From CAYRNC01 sp964425645 (GTDB taxonomy: Bacteria > Bacillota > Clostridia > Peptostreptococcales > Anaerovoracaceae): 19,135 nucleotides of DNA. The stretch covers positions 1 through 19,135 of the forward strand of contig CAYRNC010000028.1 in NCBI GenBank assembly GCA_964425645.1. Direction: 5' to 3'. Positions 13,970 through 19,135 of this stretch are shown here, in pieces (position 1 is the first letter of the stretch; each line of letters starts with the position of its first letter). Under the pieces are notes generated by a model. The model was not told the origin of the DNA. It did not search any database and saw only the letters and a program-made list of their open reading frames with translations. The position numbers were made by a program, and so were the translations under genes.

Positions 13970-15196
13970 ATGATGTACAGACAGAGGAAAGAGATAATTG
14001 CCATGCTGCTTGCGGGAGGTCAGGGGAGCAGGTTGGGGGTCCTTACCAACAATGTTGCAAAGCCGGCAATTCCTTTTGGAGGAAGATACAGGATTATAGA
14101 TTTTCCTCTATCCAATTGCGTTAACTCCGGAATAGACACTATAGGCGTGCTCACTCAGTATCAGCCGTTGGAGCTGAATGCTTATATAGGAAGCGGTCAG
14201 CCTTGGGACCTTGACAGATTGTATGGAGGCTCATTTATTTTGCCGCCGTATGTAAAAGGGAAGGCAGGAGAATGGTATAAGGGTACCGCAAACGCAATCT
14301 ATCAAAATATTAACTTCATAGACCTTTACAATCCTGCATATGTGCTTATTCTGTCAGGCGATCATGTTTATAAGATGAATTATGAATATATGCTGTCATA
14401 TCATAAAGAAAAGCAGGCTGACTGCACCATAGCCGTCATTCAGGTCCCGTGGGAGGAGGCCGGTCGATTCGGGGTTATGAACGTGGATGATAATCTAAAA
14501 ATTTATGAATTTGAAGAAAAACCAAATCAGCCCGCAAGCAACCTGGCATCTATGGGGGTATATATTTTTTGTTGGGAAAGGCTGAAAGAATATTTAAGGC
14601 AGGATGAGGATGATAAGGAATCGCAAAATGATTTTGGAAAGAATGTAATTCCTGCAATGCTAAAGCGAGGTGATCGGCTGTTTGCCTATGAGTTCAAGGG
14701 CTATTGGAAGGACGTGGGCACCGTGGAATCCCTTTGGGAAGCCAATATGGACACCCTTAATCCCGATGTTCCGATTGAACTTGACGATCCGCCATGGAGA
14801 ATCTATTCAAGAAGTACCAATCTTCCCCCTCAATTTATAGGAAATCGGGCATCGTTATCAAATTCCAGCATTGCCGAGGGTTGTTTTGTGGATGGAACGG
14901 TTGAAAACAGCATTATTTTCCCGGGAGTTGAAGTCCTAGAAGGTGCTGTGGTTTCTAACTCCATATTGATGCCGCAAGTGATAGTGGAGCAAAATACTGT
15001 GGTTGAATACGCTTTAATAGCCTCCGGGGCCAGAATATTAAATAATTCTCATATCGGATATTCTAAACTTCCCGAGACGGATAATGTTCATCGGGATATT
15101 TCTGTCGTAGGGCAGGAAGTTAAAGTAGGGCCTAAGGTTGTAGTTCCCGCCGGTGCAGTGGTGGAGAAGGATATTGCAGGGGAGGTGGGATCATGA
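13970..15196 (+). CDS. glgC: Glucose-1-phosphate adenylyltransferase (ADP-glucose pyrophosphorylase), catalytic subunit
   Basis: GlgC makes ADP-glucose from ATP and glucose-1-phosphate, the committed step of bacterial glycogen synthesis. The 408-residue product has the nucleotide-binding loop LAGGQGSRLG at 14-23, KPAIPFGGRYRIIDFPLSN, the metal-binding SGDHVYKMNY, FEEKP and the sugar-phosphate-binding YWKDVGTV, followed by a left-handed beta-helix with repeating hexapeptides that carries the regulatory interface. The start is ATG 13970 or 13973, directly after the glgB stop, with GGGGTGAGG as ribosome binding site. It overlaps glgD by four bases, in keeping with a GlgC-GlgD heteromer made from one message. 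Confidence 0.96.
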   Translation: MMYRQRKEIIAMLLAGGQGSRLGVLTNNVAKPAIPFGGRYRIIDFPLSNCVNSGIDTIGVLTQYQPLELNAYIGSGQPWDLDRLYGGSFILPPYVKGKAGEWYKGTANAIYQNINFIDLYNPAYVLILSGDHVYKMNYEYMLSYHKEKQADCTIAVIQVPWEEAGRFGVMNVDDNLKIYEFEEKPNQPASNLASMGVYIFCWERLKEYLRQDEDDKESQNDFGKNVIPAMLKRGDRLFAYEFKGYWKDVGTVESLWEANMDTLNPDVPIELDDPPWRIYSRSTNLPPQFIGNRASLSNSSIAEGCFVDGTVENSIIFPGVEVLEGAVVSNSILMPQVIVEQNTVVEYALIASGARILNNSHIGYSKLPETDNVHRDISVVGQEVKVGPKVVVPAGAVVEKDIAGEVGS

Positions 15197-16317
15197 ATAT
15201 TCTTGGAATTATCTTTTCTTATTCTGACAGAGAGAACCTAAGGGAATTGACGAAAAGAAGGACTCTCGCATCCTTGCCGATGGCCGGTAAATATCGTATG
15301 ATAGATTTTATAGTGTCTAACTTCGTGAACGATAATATATATGATGTGTCGGTCATAGCAAGGGACAATTACCATTCACTTATGGATCATTTAGGTGCCG
15401 GTAAGGAATGGGACCTTATGAGAAAAAGAGGTGGCCTCAGAATATTGACACCGTTTGCAAGATCCGAGAACGAAAAGCTTGGTCTGTACAGAGGGACCAT
15501 CGAGGCCCTGGCAAGTAACATGCATTCTATAAAAAGATCCATCGCTGAATATGTCATTTTATCGGGAAGCAGTATTCTTTACAGCATGGATTTCAACCAC
15601 CTTGTAAAGACGCATATTGAAGCAAACACGGATATCACGGCTGTGTATACAAGAGAGCTGAACGGTCATCCAACAGTTCCGATGGGTGTGGCGATACTTC
15701 GCTTTAACGGTGAAAACCGCCTTTACGATACCGTTATCAACATGGATGATATAATCCAGGAAGGGGTAACATGGAGCACTGAAGTATTTGTCATTAGAAA
15801 ATCACTGCTGGAATCTCTTGTTGCGGACGCAATGGCTTATGGGAGATATGATTTTTTTGAGGATATTTTAAAGAGATTAGCGAATAATTTAACTATTCGG
15901 GGATATGAATATAGGGGACATTTGCTTGAGGTTAGCAGTGTGGCAGGCTATATGCAGGCAAATATGAACTTTTTAAACCGTGATTTCAGAGAGAAAGCGT
16001 TTCGCAGGTCGATTTACACAAAGACCAAGGATAGCGTTCCCACTCGTTATTACGATGGATGCAAGGTGCATAATTCCATAATATCCGATGGATGTCGCAT
16101 AAGCGGAGAGGTCGAGAACTCTATCATATCGAGGGAAGTAAGAATAAAGGAAGGGGCCGTAATAAGGAATTCAATTATAATGCAAAACACGGAAATCTTA
16201 GAGGGAGTTATGTTGGACCATGTAATTCTCGATAAAGACGTAATCGTAAGGGAAAACCGGAAACTGGCGGGACATGTAACATATCCGGTTGTGGTAGAAA
16301 AGGCCAGCATCGTTTAG
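15193..16317 (+). CDS. glgD: GlgD, non-catalytic partner of ADP-glucose pyrophosphorylase
   Basis: A GlgC paralogue of 374 residues found in Firmicutes, where GlgD assembles with GlgC and raises its activity. The fold is recognisable from LPMAGKYRMIDFIVSNFVNDNI, GAGKEWDL, the YRGT loop and a C-terminal beta-helix (VENSIISREVRIKEGAVIRNSIIM). The catalytic elements are gone: the N-terminal GGxGxRL loop is replaced by FSYSDRENLRELTKRRT and the metal-binding SGDH by SGSS, so it should not be active alone. GGAGGTGGG precedes the ATG, which overlaps the glgC stop (ATGA). Placement between glgC and glgA is the usual Firmicutes order. Confidence 0.94.
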   Translation: MNILGIIFSYSDRENLRELTKRRTLASLPMAGKYRMIDFIVSNFVNDNIYDVSVIARDNYHSLMDHLGAGKEWDLMRKRGGLRILTPFARSENEKLGLYRGTIEALASNMHSIKRSIAEYVILSGSSILYSMDFNHLVKTHIEANTDITAVYTRELNGHPTVPMGVAILRFNGENRLYDTVINMDDIIQEGVTWSTEVFVIRKSLLESLVADAMAYGRYDFFEDILKRLANNLTIRGYEYRGHLLEVSSVAGYMQANMNFLNRDFREKAFRRSIYTKTKDSVPTRYYDGCKVHNSIISDGCRISGEVENSIISREVRIKEGAVIRNSIIMQNTEILEGVMLDHVILDKDVIVRENRKLAGHVTYPVVVEKASIV

Positions 16318-16327
16318 GGGAGATGAA

Positions 16328-17761
16328 TTGAATATATTATTTGCAAGCACGGAAGCGGTTCCTTTTTCCAAAACAGGCGGCCTGGGCGATGTGGTTGGCT
16401 CCCTTCCGAGGGAACTGAACAGGCAAGGAATTAATGCTAGGGTCATTCTTCCTTTCTACAAAGGTATTAAGGATCAATTTGGCTCATCGATATCTTATGT
16501 GAAAAGCTTCACTGTTCCCCTGGCATGGCGCAATGTATATTGCGGGCTTTTTAAAACAGAATACAAAGGCGTTATTTTTTATTTCCTGGATAATGAACAA
16601 TATTTTGATCGGGATAGGAATTATGGGTATTACGATGATGGCGAACGCTTTGCTTTTTACAGTATGGGGGTCCTGGCGGCGATAAAAGAATCAGATTTTG
16701 AACCGGACATACTTCATTGCAATGAATGGCAGACCGCCATGGTTCCTGTTTACAGGAAAACCTTGTTTGGCAATGATCCCTATTACGATAGAATCCCTGT
16801 AGTCTTTACAATCCATAACATTGAATACCAGGGAAGATTCGGCAAAGAGATCCTCGCTGATCTTTTGGGCCTGACAAAATCCCATGAAAGCCTGTTGGAG
16901 ATGAATGGAGATTTAAACTTCATGAAAGGGGCCATAGTTACCTGTGATCACTTAACTACAGTAAGCCCTACCTACGCCGAAGAAATACTTTATCCTTTTT
17001 ATGCTCACGGGATGGAAAAAATACTAGGAGAGAACAGGTACAAGCTTACCGGCATTTTAAACGGTATAGACAGAAGACACTATAATCCTTCATGGGACAG
17101 AAATCTGGCATTTAAATACTCTGTTAACTCAGTTGATAAGAAGATATTAAACAAAAGGGCGTTACAGCAGGAATTAGGCCTTATTGAGGATGCAGATACG
17201 CCTATAGTAGCTATGGTCGGAAGGATGGCGGAGCACAAAGGTATAGAACTTGTGATAAGAGCATTTGACGATATGATGAAAGAGCCTATGCAATTTGTTA
17301 TGCTCGGGACAGGGGAGGCTGTTTATGAGGAGTTTTTCCATAGAAAAAGGGAAGAATATCACGGTAGGATGTCGGTTAATACTGCATTTTCCACAAAGAT
17401 GGCCAGCAGAATTTACGCAGGATCCGACTTATTTTTAATGCCTTCTATAAGTGAACCCTGCGGATTAGCGCAGATGATAGCACTCCGTTATGGGACTGTG
17501 CCCATTGTAAGGGAAACAGGCGGTTTAAAAGATACCGTGAAGGCTTTTAATAAAGAAACCGGGAAAGGAAACGGCATCACTTTTTCAAGCATTAATGCAC
17601 ATGACATGCTTTACGCCGTCAGAAGAGGACAGGCTTTTTTTAATGATGAAAGCGACTGGCGTATTCTGGTTAAAAACGCATTCATGTCGAATTATTCCTG
17701 GAAAAATTCCGCGATCAAATACATAAAGATATACGATGAGCTGTTGGAAGGAAGGTACTGA
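16328..17761 (+). CDS. glgA: Glycogen synthase (ADP-glucose type, GT5)
   Basis: GlgA transfers glucose from ADP-glucose to the growing alpha-1,4 chain. The 477-residue product has normal length. The N-terminal ADP-glucose-binding KTGGLGDVVGSLP starts at residue 15; HCNEWQTAMVPVY, FTIHNIEYQGRF, LNGIDRRHYNP, MVGRMAEHKGIEL and the C-terminal nucleotide-sugar block SISEPCGLAQMIALRYGTVPIVRETGGL follow, all typical of GT5. The start is TTG 16328, because the conserved MNILFAST N-terminus begins there and GGGGAGA at 16317-16323 lies just upstream; no in-frame ATG fits. glgP starts after one base. Confidence 0.96.
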   Translation: MNILFASTEAVPFSKTGGLGDVVGSLPRELNRQGINARVILPFYKGIKDQFGSSISYVKSFTVPLAWRNVYCGLFKTEYKGVIFYFLDNEQYFDRDRNYGYYDDGERFAFYSMGVLAAIKESDFEPDILHCNEWQTAMVPVYRKTLFGNDPYYDRIPVVFTIHNIEYQGRFGKEILADLLGLTKSHESLLEMNGDLNFMKGAIVTCDHLTTVSPTYAEEILYPFYAHGMEKILGENRYKLTGILNGIDRRHYNPSWDRNLAFKYSVNSVDKKILNKRALQQELGLIEDADTPIVAMVGRMAEHKGIELVIRAFDDMMKEPMQFVMLGTGEAVYEEFFHRKREEYHGRMSVNTAFSTKMASRIYAGSDLFLMPSISEPCGLAQMIALRYGTVPIVRETGGLKDTVKAFNKETGKGNGITFSSINAHDMLYAVRRGQAFFNDESDWRILVKNAFMSNYSWKNSAIKYIKIYDELLEGRY

Positions 17762-17762
17762 T

Positions 17763-19135
17763 ATGGACGTAGGCATAGATGCTGCCGAATTAAAAAAAAG
17801 GATAAAAGGAAAACTGTTGCGTACTTTCGGCCAGGAACCTGAAAGCGCAAGAATCCATGAGATTTATAAGGCTTCCTGTATGGTTATCAGGGACATTATG
17901 TCGGAGCTCAAGTTAATGAATTGTGAAGAAAAAAATGCACACGAAAAGAAGGAAGTATTTTATCTTTCAATGGAATTTCTACCCGGTACTTCTTTACGGA
18001 ACAATGTCTTTAATCTCGGTCTTGAGCACTCACTGTCCGAGGCGCTTTCCGATATGGGAAAGGATTTGGAGGTTCTTTATGAAATGGAACCGGATGCCGG
18101 TCTTGGAAACGGGGGGCTTGGCCGCTTGGCATCATGCTATTTGGATGCTATTGCATCGATGGGCATGGCAGGTCATGGCATGTCAATATGCTATGAATAC
18201 GGGATATTCAAGCAGGAAATTAAAGATGGGAAACAGGTGGAGCTTCCGGACAGCTGGTTTGATTTAGGCGGTGTATGGCTACAGGATCGTGAAGACGAAA
18301 CAAAGAAGGTCCGCTTTGGGGGAAAGCTATCAGAGATCTGGAATGAAAACGGCGAAATGAAGCTGATTCACAAAGATTATACTACTGTTTTGGCGATACC
18401 GAAGGACCTGCTTATATCCGGTTATGACAGCAAAGCCGTCAACACATTAAGGCTTTGGCAGTCGGCCTCACCGATTAGCATAGATATGGATTTATTTTCA
18501 CAGGGGAAATACCTTCAGGCTATGGAGCAAAAGCACATGGCTGAGGTTATATCGAAAATTCTTTATCCGGAGGATGCTCATACTGAAGGGAAATCACTGC
18601 GGATCATGCAGCAATATTTTTTTATATCCGCATCAATACAAACCATAGTAAAAAATCATATGTCACGTTTTGGCACCTTGAAAAACTTTCCCGAAAAGGT
18701 AGCCATTCATATCAACGACACTCACCCAGCCATGGCAATCCCTGAACTTCAAAGAATTTTGGTTGACGAATATGGATATCGCTGGGAGGATGCCTGGGAC
18801 ATCGTTACCGAGAGTATCTCATATACAAATCACACCATTATGCCGGAAGCTTTGGAACAATGGCCTGAAGATTTATTTTGTGAAATCCTTCCGAGGATAC
18901 ACAGCATAGTACAGGAAATTAACCGAAGGGAAAACGTTCGTATACTGGAAGCCCTCCCATATGAGGAAGGTCTGCGCCGCAGTATGAGCATCATTCAAAA
19001 CGGAAGTATGCACATGGCTAATCTCTGTGTAACTGCTTCACATACAGTAAACGGTGTATCAGAACTACACAGCCGCATTATAAGCCGTGATCTTTTTAAC
19101 GGGTTTTACCGGGTGAACCCTGATAAATTTACCAA
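17763..19135 (+). CDS. glgP: Glycogen/starch/alpha-glucan phosphorylase, N-terminal part, cut by the window edge
   Basis: GlgP releases glucose-1-phosphate from glycogen ends using phosphate and a PLP cofactor. The frame is open from ATG 17763 to the right edge, giving 457 residues of the roughly 800 expected; the PLP lysine lies in the missing part. Visible GT35 markers are FYLSMEFL (67-73), EPDAGLGNGGLGRLASCYLDAIASMG, YGIFKQEI, WLQDRED, the HINDTHPAMAIPELQRIL block and YTNHTIMPEALEQWP. GGAAGG at 17749-17754 precedes the ATG. One oddity is the stretch after SMEFL: residues 74-76 are P-G-T, where the family normally has a (V/M/I/L)-G-R sequence. The other neighbouring residues are normal. Last visible gene of the operon; pairing with the synthesis genes allows storage and release under common control. 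Confidence 0.95.
   Translation, partial: MDVGIDAAELKKRIKGKLLRTFGQEPESARIHEIYKASCMVIRDIMSELKLMNCEEKNAHEKKEVFYLSMEFLPGTSLRNNVFNLGLEHSLSEALSDMGKDLEVLYEMEPDAGLGNGGLGRLASCYLDAIASMGMAGHGMSICYEYGIFKQEIKDGKQVELPDSWFDLGGVWLQDREDETKKVRFGGKLSEIWNENGEMKLIHKDYTTVLAIPKDLLISGYDSKAVNTLRLWQSASPISIDMDLFSQGKYLQAMEQKHMAEVISKILYPEDAHTEGKSLRIMQQYFFISASIQTIVKNHMSRFGTLKNFPEKVAIHINDTHPAMAIPELQRILVDEYGYRWEDAWDIVTESISYTNHTIMPEALEQWPEDLFCEILPRIHSIVQEINRRENVRILEALPYEEGLRRSMSIIQNGSMHMANLCVTASHTVNGVSELHSRIISRDLFNGFYRVNPDKFT

Noticed and set aside
17923..18267. 114-codon + strand open frame near the right edge
   Set aside because: It is an out-of-frame read of glgP, whose true frame starts at 17763 and is open to the window end with clear phosphorylase motifs.

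Overview
The window looks like chromosomal DNA of a low- to mid-GC anaerobic Firmicute, probably a member of the Clostridia. The main reasons are a glycogen cluster that includes glgD (a Firmicutes-type GlgC paralogue), a NiaR-type niacin-responsive regulator at the end of a nadABC operon, strong AGGAGG-type ribosome binding sites with occasional TTG starts, and an XRE-cupin regulator paired with an acyl-CoA-synthetase-like ligase. I cannot name the species. Every recognised gene lies on the + strand. I see no rRNA, tRNA, CRISPR array or intact insertion sequence.

Region 1 (1-3000) is accessory and partly decayed. It opens with the C-terminal half of a haem catalase, followed 22 bases later by a Fur/PerR-family peroxide regulator. 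That regulator is broken by a net 10-base deletion, which removes the His-x-His metal-binding motif and shifts the frame. A terminator-like hairpin closes this pair. About 600 bases without a convincing gene follow, holding a possible gene relic on the minus strand and a weak cre-like site. Next come a membrane protein with a DUF3784-like N-terminus and a probable bacterial PH domain, and then a 69-residue half-ferritin with a TTG start, closed by a good terminator.

Region 2 (3000-5470) has a near-consensus promoter, a perfect small hairpin in the leader, an XRE-cupin regulator, and an adenylate-forming acid:CoA ligase, ending in a strong terminator. It reads as a self-contained regulator-enzyme pair acting on an unidentified carboxylic acid.

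Region 3 (5470-9130) is the de novo NAD operon nadA-nadB-nadC-niaR. Aspartate is converted through iminoaspartate and quinolinate to nicotinate mononucleotide. The genes overlap or are tightly spaced. A perfect 18-base palindrome covers the -35 element and is the natural candidate for the NiaR operator, which would make the operon autoregulated.

Region 4 (9140-10060) is a two-gene unit with its own promoter and terminator: a small LapA-like membrane protein overlapping a YbaK/ProX-type aminoacyl-tRNA deacylase.

Region 5 (10120-19135) is a packed operon: radical SAM protein, GNAT acetyltransferase, glgB, glgC, glgD, glgA and glgP (cut by the window edge). The glg genes cover ADP-glucose synthesis, chain elongation, branching and phosphorolysis. 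The radical SAM and GNAT genes at the head are not known glycogen genes and are among the more interesting items here. I found no clear candidate for a large new system. The best leads are the PerR lesion, the putative NiaR operator, the radical SAM/GNAT-glycogen linkage and the half-ferritin.
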